Source: an uncultured Nitrospirota bacterium
Lineage (GTDB): Bacteria; CG2-30-53-67
Length of the DNA stretch: 53,101 bases
Direction: 5' to 3'
Assembly (NCBI GenBank): GCA_945786985.1
Contig: CALZGC010000161.1
Location: 1-53,101 of the forward strand
This document shows, in pieces, positions 43,334-52,626 of this stretch. Position numbers and translations under genes: made by a program. Within the stretch, counting starts at the first letter, position 1. Each line of letters starts with the position of its first letter. The notes below the pieces were generated by a model. The model did no database searches and had not been told where the DNA came from. It was given only the letters and a program-made list of their open reading frames with translations.

Positions 43334-44689
43334 GTGGATCAGCCCAAGAAGGAGCAGCTGCCCGCCCAGCCGCTTAGCGTCCATGAGCTTGTCCGCGAAA
43401 TCAGAGAGCATCTCGAGTACGAATTCACCTCCGTCTGGGTGACCGGGGAGATCTCCAATTTGAGAACCCCCCATTCGGGCCATACCTACTTCACCCTGAA
43501 GGATGCCGATGCGCAGATTCCGGCGGTATTCTTCAAAAACAAGAAACGCTACATACGCTTCGAGCCCGAAGACGGTCTGGAGGTTCTGTGCAAGGGGATC
43601 GTCACCGTCTACGAGGTGCGCGGGAGCATGCAACTGAACATCGATTATATGGAGCCGGTCGGGCTGGGGGCCCTCTACCTGGCCTTCGAGCAGATCAAAG
43701 AGCGGCTCGAGAAGGAGGGGCTCTTCGATCCGGTCCACAAGAAGAAACTGCCGCTGCTGCCGAGACGCATCGGGGTGATCACGTCGCCGACGGGCGCGGC
43801 CATCCAGGACATTCTGAACATCATCCACCGCCGCTTCGCCGGAGTGGAGATCCTCATTGCCCCCGTTCGGGTTCAGGGGGACTCGGCGGCGGGGGAGATC
43901 GTGGAGGCCCTGCAATCGCTGAACAGCCGGGGCGACCTGGATGTAATCATTCTGAGCCGCGGCGGCGGGTCCATCGAAGACCTGTGGCCCTTCAACGAGG
44001 ATGCCGTGGCCCGGGCCATTTTCGCGTCTTGTATCCCCGTCGTGTCGGCGGTGGGGCATGAAACGGACTACACCATTGCCGACTTTGTGGCCGATTTCAG
44101 GGCGCCGACGCCGTCGGCGGCCGCAGAGCTGGTCGTGCAGAACAAGGCGGACCTGGTCTACCGAATACAGCAGCTTGCCCGCAGGCTTCAGAGCCAGATG
44201 GGCCATTCTCTGGAGCGTCTCCGAAGCAACATCGAACAGTTCGGGCGGCGACTCGTGACACCGGCCCAACGTCTCGGGATGCTGCAGCAGCGTCTCGATG
44301 ACCTCGGCGCGTCCCTGTACGAGGCCGGCCAACGCCGGGTGTCCGCTTCCCGGGATCGTCTGGTGCGAAGACAGTCGGACCTGCGGCTGCTCAGCCCCCG
44401 CCACAAACTGCACCGCCTGCGAGAACGGCACGGGATGCTGCACGAGCGGCTGCGGCGGAGTTCCGACAAGCGGGTGAAGGGGGCACGCGATTCGATCGGC
44501 GCCCTTTCATCCCGGCTCCATGCGCTCAGTCCCCTCAATGTGCTTGCGCGGGGCTACAGCATTGTATACCGTTTGCCCGAAAGAGAGATCATTCGGGATG
44601 TGAAAAAGCTCAGCGTCCAGGACCGGGTCCGGATCCGGTTTCATCGCGGCGAGGCTGAAGGAACGCTCGATTTCATCGAGGAGGGTTGA
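43334..44689 (+). CDS. xseA: Exodeoxyribonuclease VII large subunit
   Basis: XseA (451 residues) degrades single-stranded DNA with many XseB partners. An N-terminal OB fold (EFTSVWVTGEISNLRTPHSG, HTYFTLKDADAQIPAVFFK) precedes the catalytic domain (RRIGVITSPTGAAIQDILNI; VIILSRGGGSIEDLWPFNED; VVSAVGHETDYTIADFVADF, RAPTPSAAAEL) and a long coiled coil. Length is near the E. coli 456. Start is GTG at 43334, straight after the ymdB stop. xseB is 3.4 kb downstream, separated by comEA-like and comEC genes. Confidence 0.97.
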   Translation: MDQPKKEQLPAQPLSVHELVREIREHLEYEFTSVWVTGEISNLRTPHSGHTYFTLKDADAQIPAVFFKNKKRYIRFEPEDGLEVLCKGIVTVYEVRGSMQLNIDYMEPVGLGALYLAFEQIKERLEKEGLFDPVHKKKLPLLPRRIGVITSPTGAAIQDILNIIHRRFAGVEILIAPVRVQGDSAAGEIVEALQSLNSRGDLDVIILSRGGGSIEDLWPFNEDAVARAIFASCIPVVSAVGHETDYTIADFVADFRAPTPSAAAELVVQNKADLVYRIQQLARRLQSQMGHSLERLRSNIEQFGRRLVTPAQRLGMLQQRLDDLGASLYEAGQRRVSASRDRLVRRQSDLRLLSPRHKLHRLRERHGMLHERLRRSSDKRVKGARDSIGALSSRLHALSPLNVLARGYSIVYRLPEREIIRDVKKLSVQDRVRIRFHRGEAEGTLDFIEEG

Positions 44690-44774
44690 ACGCGCCGAAT
44701 TTCTACTAAGTGACCGATCCTGCCTGAAAGTTCCCTCCCCACAGACACACACGAAACGTTTCATTGGAAACCCC

Positions 44775-45347
44775 ATGCATGCACCCTGGGCAGACAAGCC
44801 GGATATACCCCGGGATCCGCGCACGTTCGAAGTGGCGGGGCTCCTCCTGATCGCCTGGATCCTCTACGGTATCGCCTGGTCTCTCTACGTCGGCACCGCC
44901 GGCCTGAGCCCCGGGGCGGCGCCGGATTCCGAGGACCCTCGGGCAACGATTCCCATTCGGGTGATTGGGGAAGTGCAGCGGCCGGGCGATTATAGCGCAG
45001 TGGCCGGTGCCACTGTTGCTGATGCCGTGGCATTGGCCGGCGGTCCGACCGCGCAGGCGGACCTGGACCGCCTGAACCTTTCGCAGGGGCTGCTTGACCG
45101 TTCGGCCCTGCGCGTGCCTTCCATCGAGTACGGCTTTCAGCCGATCGTGTACATGAATCGCAGTTCTGTGTCGGAACTGGTTTCTCTCTCGGGCATCGGC
45201 CCTGAACTCGCGGCGCGGATTGTGCGCGACCGTGAAATGCACGGTCCCTTCCGGACCGCCCGGGACCTGCTCAGGGTGCGCGGCATCGGTCCGAAAAAAC
45301 TGGAGACCATTTTAGAGCAAGGGCTTCTGCGGGGATGGGGACGATGA
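44775..45347 (+). CDS. ComEA-like DNA-binding protein (SLBB plus helix-hairpin-helix)
   Basis: This 190-residue protein has one N-terminal transmembrane helix (about 20-42), an SLBB-like region (IRVIGEVQRPGDYSAVAGAT), and a C-terminal helix-hairpin-helix pair (VSELVSLSGIGPELAARIVR; LLRVRGIGPKKLETILEQG). ComEA proteins anchor incoming double-stranded DNA for transformation. It overlaps comEC by 4 nt, the usual partner. ATG at 44775 is used, though its ribosome-binding site is weak. A DNA-uptake role is inferred from this pairing. Confidence 0.85.
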   Translation: MHAPWADKPDIPRDPRTFEVAGLLLIAWILYGIAWSLYVGTAGLSPGAAPDSEDPRATIPIRVIGEVQRPGDYSAVAGATVADAVALAGGPTAQADLDRLNLSQGLLDRSALRVPSIEYGFQPIVYMNRSSVSELVSLSGIGPELAARIVRDREMHGPFRTARDLLRVRGIGPKKLETILEQGLLRGWGR

Positions 45348-47860
45348 AACGGTTACTGCCGGCCGCACTGGCTGCGTTCATCGCGGGGATTCTCCTGTCG
45401 GAGCAGATCGATGCTCCCGTGGCGCTTTTGATGGGCATCATTACGGTCTGTCTGGGAGCAGCGGTTTTGCTCTCGAGACTGCGGTACCGTCTGCTGCTCC
45501 TTCTGGTCGCACTGGGGGGTCTGGGGGCCGTGCTGTATCACCTGTCCATGCACAGGCTCCCGGCGGATCATATCCTGTTGCGAATGGACCCGTTGCAAAC
45601 GTCGATCGTGACGGGTGTGGTCTGCTCCTTTCCGGAGAACAGGGGGGACCGGGTTTCGGCGCTGCTTGTCGTCCGGACGGTCGACGGCGTCAAGTCATCG
45701 GGGATCGTGCGGGTCACGGTTTATGCCGAGGACCGCAAGCCGAATGCGCAGGGGGTCCCCGGTTGGTTGCAATACGGCGAGTTCATCGAACTCCGGGGCC
45801 GGTTTCGTGCTCCCCGTAATTACCGGAATCCCGGCGCCTTCGACTACACCGCTTTCCTGGCAAGAAAAGGCGTGCGGGTGATCGGCTCGGTTTCGGAAAG
45901 GCGGGTGCGTCGCCTTGCCGGAAATGAGGCGAACCCTTTTCTGCAGCGCGTGTTTGAGTCCCGCCGGGCCTTTCACAGCTTCATCGACTCCCACCTCGGC
46001 CCGTTTCGAGGTGGTCTGGTCAAGGCCCTTGTGACGGGTGATCGCAGCGCCATCGATGGGGCGAGCCGAGACCGATTCGCCCGGGCCGGTGCTGCCCATC
46101 TGCTCGCCATCTCGGGACTCCACGTCGGCTTTGTGGCGTTGGTCTGTTACTCTTCTCTTGTCTGGGGCCTGCGGTGGGCGCTGCCGCAACGGCTGCTCGT
46201 TGCGTCCCGCCTCTGGACCATGCCGGACCGTTTGGCGTCCGCGGCGACGCTGATCTTTATCGTCTACTATACGCTATTTGTGGGGGCGCGAACCGCGGCG
46301 GTTCGTGCGGCCCTTATGATTGGTGTCCATCTCATGGCGAGAATCATGGAGCGGGGCCGGGACGGCATGCACAGTCTCTTACTCGCGGCCTTTTTGATTT
46401 TGGCTTGGCGGCCGGCTTCCCTGTTTGAAGTCGACTTCCTCCTCTCCTTCGGGGCGGTCACGGCCATGCTCTTCTATTACCGCCCCGCCGCGCCCGGGGA
46501 TGTAGTGTCTTCCATCCCTGTCGAACAGGTGTCACCGGATGCGGACGTGGTCCGAGTCCCCTTGGAGAAATGGTGGCATCATGCACGCAGAGAGGGTCAG
46601 CGGCTCTCCCGCGTTCTCGGAGAGCTCGCTGTCATGACCCTTCTGGCCACGGCGGCGACGGCCCCCATCAGCGCGGCCGTCTTTCATCGGGTTTCCATGG
46701 TGGGCCTGGTCACGAACCTGCTATTCGTCCCGCTGACGGCGTTCTGGATCGTCCCCGCAGGGCTTCTTGCTTATCTGCTCCATCTGGTGTGGGCTCCGTT
46801 GGCAGTCCCGCTGCTTCACTTTGCCGGGATGGGCGCCGGTTTGCTGCTCACGGGGGTGACGTGGTCCGCTGCGCTCACCATATCTTTCATCGAAGTGGCA
46901 CCTCCGGCGCCGCTGCTGATTGCGTCCTTCTATGGGGGGCTGGTTTTTCTCCTGGTGTGCGTACCCCTTCGCACCTCACGGCGGCTGATCTGCATCGGTC
47001 TGTTGCTCCTCCTTTTCATCGGGACCCTCACCTGGTCCGGAAGATGGCAGGCCGACGGCCGTCTGCACATGGGGTTCCTCGATGTCGGGCAGGGTGGGGC
47101 GACCCTGCTGGTCCTTCCCGATGCCACGACCGTCCTGATCGACGGCGGAGGCTCCTATCGTTCTTCGGCAAACATCGGGAAAAGGGTCGTCCGGCCGACT
47201 CTGCTGTCGCTAGGCCTCCGAAGGATCGATGTCATGATCCTGACACACCCCCATCCGGACCACCTGAACGGCCTGATAGGTCTGCTGGAGGAGATGCCGG
47301 TGGGGGAGGTCTGGGATGCCTGGGAGGCCTTTCCGAGTGAGGCCTATGGCAAGTTCAGGCGACTGATCGCCGAGCGGGGTATCCCACGGAAGTTCGTGAT
47401 CCCGTCGGCAGAGCCCATTCGCTTCGGTTCCGTCGGCTTTCAGGTGCTCCACCGGGGAGAGGGCCGCGGCGCGGGTTCCAATGCGGAGGTGAACAACGAC
47501 TCCTTGATGCTCCGGGTGGTTTTTGGCGAAATCAGCCTGCTCCTGACGGGGGATCTCGAGGCGAAAGGCGAGCAGCGCACGCTCAACCGGTGGGGTGAGA
47601 AAATCAGGAGCACCGTGCTGCAGGTGCCCCACCACGGGGCGGCCACGTCCAGTACCGAAACCTTTCTGGACGCCGTCCAACCGAAGGTTGCCGTGATTTC
47701 CGTGGGGCTGAACAATCGGTTTCGGCACCCTTCGCCGAAGGTTGTCGGCCGTTTGCGCTATATCCAACCGGAAACCCTGCTGCGCCGCACCGATCGGAAC
47801 GGTTCCGTCTGGCTGCGAACGGACGGCCACGTTCTGCAGGTGCTGAGTGATCTTTTCTGA
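45344..47860 (+). CDS. comEC: DNA internalisation protein ComEC/Rec2
   Basis: ComEC (838 residues) is the inner-membrane channel for single-stranded DNA in natural transformation. An N-terminal DUF4131-type region with two or three helices is followed by the competence domain (LLAISGLHVGFVALVCYSSL; YTLFVGARTAAVRAALMIGV) and a C-terminal metallo-beta-lactamase fold (MGFLDVGQGGATLLVLP; LTHPHPDHLNGLIGLLEE; LLLTGDLEAKGE; VPHHGAATSS). The ATG at 45344 overlaps the comEA-like stop (ATGA); an ATG at 45335 is also possible. Transformation itself is not shown. Confidence 0.94.
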   Translation: MKRLLPAALAAFIAGILLSEQIDAPVALLMGIITVCLGAAVLLSRLRYRLLLLLVALGGLGAVLYHLSMHRLPADHILLRMDPLQTSIVTGVVCSFPENRGDRVSALLVVRTVDGVKSSGIVRVTVYAEDRKPNAQGVPGWLQYGEFIELRGRFRAPRNYRNPGAFDYTAFLARKGVRVIGSVSERRVRRLAGNEANPFLQRVFESRRAFHSFIDSHLGPFRGGLVKALVTGDRSAIDGASRDRFARAGAAHLLAISGLHVGFVALVCYSSLVWGLRWALPQRLLVASRLWTMPDRLASAATLIFIVYYTLFVGARTAAVRAALMIGVHLMARIMERGRDGMHSLLLAAFLILAWRPASLFEVDFLLSFGAVTAMLFYYRPAAPGDVVSSIPVEQVSPDADVVRVPLEKWWHHARREGQRLSRVLGELAVMTLLATAATAPISAAVFHRVSMVGLVTNLLFVPLTAFWIVPAGLLAYLLHLVWAPLAVPLLHFAGMGAGLLLTGVTWSAALTISFIEVAPPAPLLIASFYGGLVFLLVCVPLRTSRRLICIGLLLLLFIGTLTWSGRWQADGRLHMGFLDVGQGGATLLVLPDATTVLIDGGGSYRSSANIGKRVVRPTLLSLGLRRIDVMILTHPHPDHLNGLIGLLEEMPVGEVWDAWEAFPSEAYGKFRRLIAERGIPRKFVIPSAEPIRFGSVGFQVLHRGEGRGAGSNAEVNNDSLMLRVVFGEISLLLTGDLEAKGEQRTLNRWGEKIRSTVLQVPHHGAATSSTETFLDAVQPKVAVISVGLNNRFRHPSPKVVGRLRYIQPETLLRRTDRNGSVWLRTDGHVLQVLSDLF

Positions 47861-47897
47861 AACCCGCCCTGCGGCCCGGCTCACAGGGCCATTTCCC

Positions 47898-47926
47898 TTG
47901 ACTTACAAGAGGTTCTGAGCGATAAT
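47898..47926 (+). promoter_or_regulatory. Strong sigma-70-type promoter for xseB-ispA-dxs
   Basis: TTGACT (47898-47903) and GATAAT (47921-47926) are 17 nt apart. Transcription near 47933 would give a leader of about 187 nt before xseB. A second, weaker possibility is TTGACG (47946-47951) with TAGACT. The leader has one bulged hairpin (GGCAGCGG/CCGTGCC, about 48037-48063) and no match to the thiamine-pyrophosphate riboswitch. A 6-bp stem GCCCTG/CAGGGC (47866-47889) after comEC may end the previous transcript. Confidence 0.75.
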
Positions 47927-48119
47927 TTGATCCACATTTGACGGCTTGACGAGACGTCCACCTGCTCCGTTAGACTTATCCTTCGTCGTTGCGGTGTACT
48001 GCTAAGTAGGCCTCATTGCTCGGGATTTGAGGTCCTGGCAGCGGGTGCTTTTTTCCGTGCCGTCTCAAGAACAGACCCGTTGCAAGACCATCACGTTTTC
48101 ATGATCCGGAGAAATACCC

Positions 48120-48353
48120 ATGGCTGAGAAGAGCTTCGAGGAGTCTCTGGGCAAACTCGAGGCCATTGTGGAGAAGCTGGAAGGCGAGGAACTTTCCCTG
48201 GAGGCGTCCCTCAAGGCCTTCGAGGAGGGGGTGCGTCTGACCCGGTTCTGCAACAAGAAGCTCACCGAGGCGGAGAAGAAGATAGAAATTCTCCTCAAAG
48301 ATGCCGATGGCAATGAGAGGGTTGCACCTTTTGAAACCGGTTCCGATCAGTGA
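48120..48353 (+). CDS. xseB: Exodeoxyribonuclease VII small subunit
   Basis: XseB (77 residues) forms the helical sheath around XseA. The diagnostic sequence is SFEESLGKLEAIVEKLEGEE, LSLEASLKAFEEGVRLTRFC. ATG at 48120 has CCGGAGAAA upstream. Length is typical. It precedes ispA by a few nucleotides, an order shared by many proteobacteria (xseB-ispA-dxs). Confidence 0.96.
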   Translation: MAEKSFEESLGKLEAIVEKLEGEELSLEASLKAFEEGVRLTRFCNKKLTEAEKKIEILLKDADGNERVAPFETGSDQ

Positions 48354-48357
48354 AAAG

Positions 48358-49248
48358 ATGGACCTGAAGGCCTACCTGGAAGAGAAGCGCACGCGCATCA
48401 ACGGCGCCCTGGATCGTTTTGTGCCTAAAGACCAGGAATATCCCCCCGATCTCCATCGGGCCATGCGCTACAGCCTCTTTGCCGGCGGGAAAAGGCTTCG
48501 CCCCGTCCTGACGATGGCCGGTTGCGAGGCGGCCGGCGGCGATCCGGAAGCTGCGCTGGTGCCCGCCTGCGCGATGGAAATGATCCACACCTATTCGCTG
48601 ATTCACGACGACCTCCCGGCCATGGACGACGACGATTTGCGACGGGGCATGGCCACGAACCACAAGGTCTTCGGAGAAGCCCTCGCGATTCTCGCCGGCG
48701 ATGGCCTGCTGACCCTGGCCTTCGGCATTGTCTCCGAACCGGCAGCCTCGGCTCTCACTGAACGGATTCGCCTTCAGATCGTGGCGGAACTGGCCCGGGC
48801 CGCGGGGTGTCGGGGGATGGTCGGCGGACAGTCCGTGGACATTCTTTCGGAGCACGCGCCGGAGATCGACGTGCCGACACTGGAGTACATTCATACCCAC
48901 AAGACGGGCGCCCTGATTCGGGGGGCCGTTCGGATCGGTGCCCTGGCGGCTGGCGCCGGCGAGGAGACGATGACGGCCCTGACGCACTATGGGGATCGCG
49001 TCGGTCTGGCTTTTCAGATTGCCGACGATGTTCTCGATGTGATTGGGACGGAAAAGGAGTTGGGCAAGCAGGTGGGCCATGACCGCAAACGCGGTAAGAA
49101 AACCTACCCGGGGCTGTACGGCGTTGCCGAGTCGCGGGATCGGGCCCGGGAATTGGCAACGAATGCCGTGGCGGCCATCGGAAATCTGGGTTCGGGGGCC
49201 GAACCGCTCAGAGCCATTGCGCATTATGTTGTGGAAAGGGTGAACTGA
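48358..49248 (+). CDS. ispA: Farnesyl diphosphate synthase (short-chain polyprenyl synthase)
   Basis: IspA (296 residues) condenses isopentenyl diphosphate with allylic diphosphates to make farnesyl diphosphate. The first aspartate-rich motif is [16 protein letters not shown] (about 83-97) and the second [12 protein letters not shown]; a GGKRLRP motif is near 44. Upstream in-frame ATGs at 48301 and 48313 lie within xseB, so the ATG at 48358 is chosen for length, although its ribosome-binding site is weak. It is co-transcribed with dxs, which supplies the first step of the same pathway. Confidence 0.95.
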   Translation: MDLKAYLEEKRTRINGALDRFVPKDQEYPPDLHRAMRYSLFAGGKRLRPVLTMAGCEAAGGDPEAALVPACAMEMIHTYSLIHDDLPAMDDDDLRRGMATNHKVFGEALAILAGDGLLTLAFGIVSEPAASALTERIRLQIVAELARAAGCRGMVGGQSVDILSEHAPEIDVPTLEYIHTHKTGALIRGAVRIGALAAGAGEETMTALTHYGDRVGLAFQIADDVLDVIGTEKELGKQVGHDRKRGKKTYPGLYGVAESRDRARELATNAVAAIGNLGSGAEPLRAIAHYVVERVN

Positions 49249-49249
49249 G

Positions 49250-51178
49250 ATGTACAAGTACCTGAACGAAATCAACAGTCCGGCCGACCTGAAGATCCTC
49301 GCCCCTGAGGAACTGCCGGCGCTGGCCGAAGAGATCCGGGACAGGATCATCCGCACCGTCTCGGAGAACGGGGGGCACCTTTCTTCCAGTCTCGGTGTAA
49401 TTGAGATGACCATCGCACTGCACTATGTCTTTGACGCGCCCCGGGATCGCATTGTCTGGGACGTGGGGCATCAGGCGTATGCGCACAAGCTGCTCACGGG
49501 GCGGCGCGAGGCCTTTCAGACGCTGCGCCAGCACGGGGGCATCAGCGGGTTTCCGAACCGGGAGGAGAGCCCCTACGATACCTTCACCGTCGGGCACAGC
49601 AGCACCTCCATTTCGGCCGCCCTCGGAATGGTGGAGGCCCGGGACCTCAAGGGGGAAGACCATAAAGTTATCGCCGTGATCGGCGACGGCTCCATGACGG
49701 CCGGGCTGGCCTTTGAGGGGCTCAATCAGGGCGGCCATCTCGATAAGGATCTGATCATCGTCCTGAACGACAACGAGATGTCCATCGCCCCCAACGTGGG
49801 GGCCCTTTCTTCCTATCTGTCCCGCCATATGACGGGTGATTTCTACGTCAGCATACAGAAGATCGTCGAGAACGTGCTGCGGAACATTCCGGGGGTCGGC
49901 GAGTCCATGCTCAAAGTGGCCAAGCGTTTGGAAGACTCCCTGAAGGGCTTGATCGTTCCGGGGATGTTGTTCGAGGAACTCGGTTTCAACTATGTGGGAC
50001 CCATCAAGGGACACCGGTTCGATCGTCTCCTGCAGACTTTCGAAAATGTCAAGAAGCTGCGCAAGCCGGTGCTCATCCACGTGGCCACGCAGAAAGGCAA
50101 GGGCTACCGCCCGGCGGAGGAGAACCCCTCGGTCTTTCACGGGGTGGGGCCTTTTGAGCGCACCACCGGAAAGCTCGTGAAAAACGATGAGGCGCCACCC
50201 GCCTACACCGAAGTTTTCGGAAAACTGCTGACCCGTCTGGCCTTTGAAGATGAAAAGATCGTGGCCGTATCTGCCGCCATGCCCGGGGGTACGGGACTGG
50301 AGCATTTTGCCGAGAAGTTTCCCGATCGGTTCTATGATGTGGGGATTGCCGAACAGCACGGGATCACCTTCTGCGCGGGGCTCGCCGCAGAGGGGTTCAA
50401 GCCGGTGGCCGCCATCTACTCGACGTTCCTGCAGCGGGCCTACGACCAGATCCTCCATGACGTCTGTCTGCCCGATCTTCCGGTGGCCTTTGCCATGGAT
50501 CGGGGTGGGCTGGTGGGCGACGACGGGCCGACCCATCACGGCTGCTTCGATATCTCCTATCTGCGGCATATTCCCAATATCATCGTCATGTCGCCCAAGG
50601 ACGAGAACGAACTGCAGCACATGATCAAAACGGCCCTGGACTGCCGGCATCCGGCGGCCATTCGCTATCCCCGGGGTGCCGGGGAGGGGGTCGAACTGGC
50701 GCCCTATCCGCGCACACTCAGAATCGGAGAGGCCGAACGGTTGAGCCTCGGGGAGCACGTGGCCGTCTTTGCTCTCGGTCAGATGGTGACCCCTGCGCTG
50801 CGGGCTGCGCGGCTGCTGAAGAAGGGGGGGATTCACGCCAGCGTGGTCAATGCCAGATTCGTGAAGCCCCTGGACGTCGGCATGATTCGCGAACTGGCGG
50901 CGGAAACCGATCGATTTGTCACGGTGGAAGAGAACGTCCTCATGGGAGGTTTCGGGAGCGCGGTCATGGAGGCCCTGGAGCAGGAGGGCTTGCACCACGT
51001 CCGTGTGCACCGGATCGGACTGCCCGATACATTTATTGAACACGGATCTCAGGCAATCCTGAGAGGAAAGTACGGTCTCGACGATGGGGGAATTGCACGC
51101 ACGGTGGAGGAATTCCTCAGGCACGGCCGGCGGCAGGTCCGCTCCAGAACGGTGCATGGAAAAGCGGCGAATCGATAG
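49250..51178 (+). CDS. dxs: 1-deoxy-D-xylulose-5-phosphate synthase
   Basis: DXS (642 residues) joins pyruvate and glyceraldehyde-3-phosphate with thiamine diphosphate, the first step of the non-mevalonate isoprenoid pathway. The family blocks [20 protein letters not shown], the TPP-binding [40 protein letters not shown] and [20 protein letters not shown] are present. Length is normal. ATG at 49250 starts 1 nt after ispA with AGGGTGA upstream. The end overlaps tlyA by 23 nt. Confidence 0.98.
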   Translation: MYKYLNEINSPADLKILAPEELPALAEEIRDRIIRTVSENGGHLSSSLGVIEMTIALHYVFDAPRDRIVWDVGHQAYAHKLLTGRREAFQTLRQHGGISGFPNREESPYDTFTVGHSSTSISAALGMVEARDLKGEDHKVIAVIGDGSMTAGLAFEGLNQGGHLDKDLIIVLNDNEMSIAPNVGALSSYLSRHMTGDFYVSIQKIVENVLRNIPGVGESMLKVAKRLEDSLKGLIVPGMLFEELGFNYVGPIKGHRFDRLLQTFENVKKLRKPVLIHVATQKGKGYRPAEENPSVFHGVGPFERTTGKLVKNDEAPPAYTEVFGKLLTRLAFEDEKIVAVSAAMPGGTGLEHFAEKFPDRFYDVGIAEQHGITFCAGLAAEGFKPVAAIYSTFLQRAYDQILHDVCLPDLPVAFAMDRGGLVGDDGPTHHGCFDISYLRHIPNIIVMSPKDENELQHMIKTALDCRHPAAIRYPRGAGEGVELAPYPRTLRIGEAERLSLGEHVAVFALGQMVTPALRAARLLKKGGIHASVVNARFVKPLDVGMIRELAAETDRFVTVEENVLMGGFGSAVMEALEQEGLHHVRVHRIGLPDTFIEHGSQAILRGKYGLDDGGIARTVEEFLRHGRRQVRSRTVHGKAANR

Positions 51179-51908
51179 ACTGCTGGTTCTGCGGGGTCTG
51201 GCCCCGAGTCGGGAAAGGGCTCGGGCCATGATTCTGGCCGGATCGGTCGTCATCGGCGACCGAACCGTTGACAAACCGGGCACGCTGGTTTCCGATGAGG
51301 ATGCTATCCGGATCCGAGGTGAGGTTTCTCCCTACGTCAGCCGCGGCGGGCAGAAACTCGAGGCAGCCCTCGATGCATTCGGGATTTCTCCTGCGGGGAA
51401 GGTCGCACTCGATATCGGCGCTTCCACCGGCGGGTTCACCGATTGCCTCCTGCAGCGGGGTGCCCGTTGCGTCCATGCGCTGGACGTGGGATACGGGCAG
51501 TTGGCTTGGGCGCTGCGGCAGGATCCCCGGGTGGTCTGTCATGAGCGGACCAACATCCGCCACGTGAAACCCGAAGCGTTTCCCGAGCCCTTTGATCTGA
51601 TCACCATCGATGTCTCTTTCATTTCCCTGACCCTGGTCCTGCCGGTGGCGGTCACGCTGCTGGGTTCCATCGGCGAGGTGGTGGCCCTGATCAAACCCCA
51701 GTTTGAGGTAGGCAAGGGGGAGGTGGGTAAGAAGGGCGTGGTTCGGGACCCCGACAAGCACGGGATCGTGGTGGAGAAGATCGAACAGTTCGCGGTGAAG
51801 ATCGGTCTGGCCCCTTCCGGGGTGATCGAGTCTCCCCTTCAGGGGCCCATGGGAAACAAGGAGTTCCTGATGCATCTCAAACGTCAAGCGTACCATGAGC
51901 CGTCCTGA
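51156..51908 (+). CDS. tlyA: TlyA-family S4/FtsJ rRNA methyltransferase
   Basis: TlyA-type proteins (250 residues here) 2'-O-methylate rRNA and share an S4 RNA-binding head with hemolysin-like annotations. The S4 domain is [31 protein letters not shown]; the Rossmann domain has [20 protein letters not shown] (84-103) and [20 protein letters not shown]. The ATG at 51156 overlaps dxs by 23 nt, and the 3' end overlaps the uracil-DNA glycosylase gene by 14 nt. rRNA target is inferred from the family. Confidence 0.94.
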   Translation: MEKRRIDRLLVLRGLAPSRERARAMILAGSVVIGDRTVDKPGTLVSDEDAIRIRGEVSPYVSRGGQKLEAALDAFGISPAGKVALDIGASTGGFTDCLLQRGARCVHALDVGYGQLAWALRQDPRVVCHERTNIRHVKPEAFPEPFDLITIDVSFISLTLVLPVAVTLLGSIGEVVALIKPQFEVGKGEVGKKGVVRDPDKHGIVVEKIEQFAVKIGLAPSGVIESPLQGPMGNKEFLMHLKRQAYHEPS

Positions 51909-52626
51909 ACAGCATGACGACGCTTCTGTCCGACAGGCCCTGAGGCAGGTGGTGGGCGAATTGAAAGGCCGTCTGCATGCCCAGGCGCCTGAAATCCCTC
52001 CCTGGGTGACGGTGCAGAAAAAGGAAACAGGTGCTCCGCCCATTTTAGAGGAGGCGATGAGTCTCGAAGGGGTGCGGGAGATCCTCGGGGAGTGTACCCG
52101 ATGCCGCCTTCATGAGAAACGGACAAAAATCGTGTTCGGGCAGGGCAACCCCCACGCCCGCCTGATGTTTATCGGTGAGGGACCGGGCGCCGACGAAGAC
52201 CGGCAGGGCCTTGCCTTTGTGGGCAAAGCAGGACAGTTGCTGACCCGTATCATTGCAGCCATCGGCCTGAGTCGGGACGAGGTTTACATCGCCAATATCG
52301 TAAAGTGCCGTCCTCCGAAGAATCGGGAGCCGCAGCCCGATGAAATCGAGACCTGCCTCCCGTTTCTCAGGCAGCAGATCCGGGCCATCCGCCCCGAAAT
52401 CATCTGTGCCCTCGGGGCGCCGGCGGCCAGGACGCTGCTCAACGCGAACGCGCCCATCTCCAGGCTTCGGGGAAGTTTTTACGATTTGGACGGCATCCAG
52501 GTGATGCCGACCTACCATCCGGCCTATCTCCTCAGAAACCCGGCGGAAAAGCGGCCGGTTTGGGAAGACATGCAGGCCATTCAGAAATTGTATGAGCAAG
52601 CACGGAAAGCCGACGGTGTGTCATGA
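51895..52626 (+). CDS. udg: Type 4 (Fe-S) uracil-DNA glycosylase
   Basis: This 243-residue enzyme removes uracil from DNA. The four Fe-S cysteines are visible at 67, 70, 138 and 154 (ECTRCRL; IVKCRPPKNREPQ; ETCLPFL). The catalytic site has MFIGEGPGADEDRQGLAFVG, and the second motif is VMPTYHPAYLLRNP. A 50-residue N-terminal extension is variable. ATG at 51895 overlaps tlyA. The stop overlaps the next start (ATGA), so the group dxs-tlyA-udg-next gene is coupled. Confidence 0.95.
   Translation: MSRPEQHDDASVRQALRQVVGELKGRLHAQAPEIPPWVTVQKKETGAPPILEEAMSLEGVREILGECTRCRLHEKRTKIVFGQGNPHARLMFIGEGPGADEDRQGLAFVGKAGQLLTRIIAAIGLSRDEVYIANIVKCRPPKNREPQPDEIETCLPFLRQQIRAIRPEIICALGAPAARTLLNANAPISRLRGSFYDLDGIQVMPTYHPAYLLRNPAEKRPVWEDMQAIQKLYEQARKADGVS

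Noticed and set aside
42743-44443. A 566-codon open frame on the - strand across ymdB and xseA
   Set aside because: It is antisense to two confidently identified genes and looks like a shadow produced by high-GC codon bias.
44698-44712. AATTTCTACTAAGTG, a match to the 5' part of Cas12a CRISPR repeats
   Set aside because: It occurs once, the 3' half that completes the repeat stem is missing, and there are no spacers or cas genes. A chance match.
47927-48119. A thiamine-pyrophosphate riboswitch in the leader of the dxs operon
   Set aside because: The conserved CTGAGA and ACCTGAT blocks are absent.
49208-51283. A 691-codon open frame on the - strand across dxs
   Set aside because: It mirrors dxs, has no family motif and is explained by codon bias.
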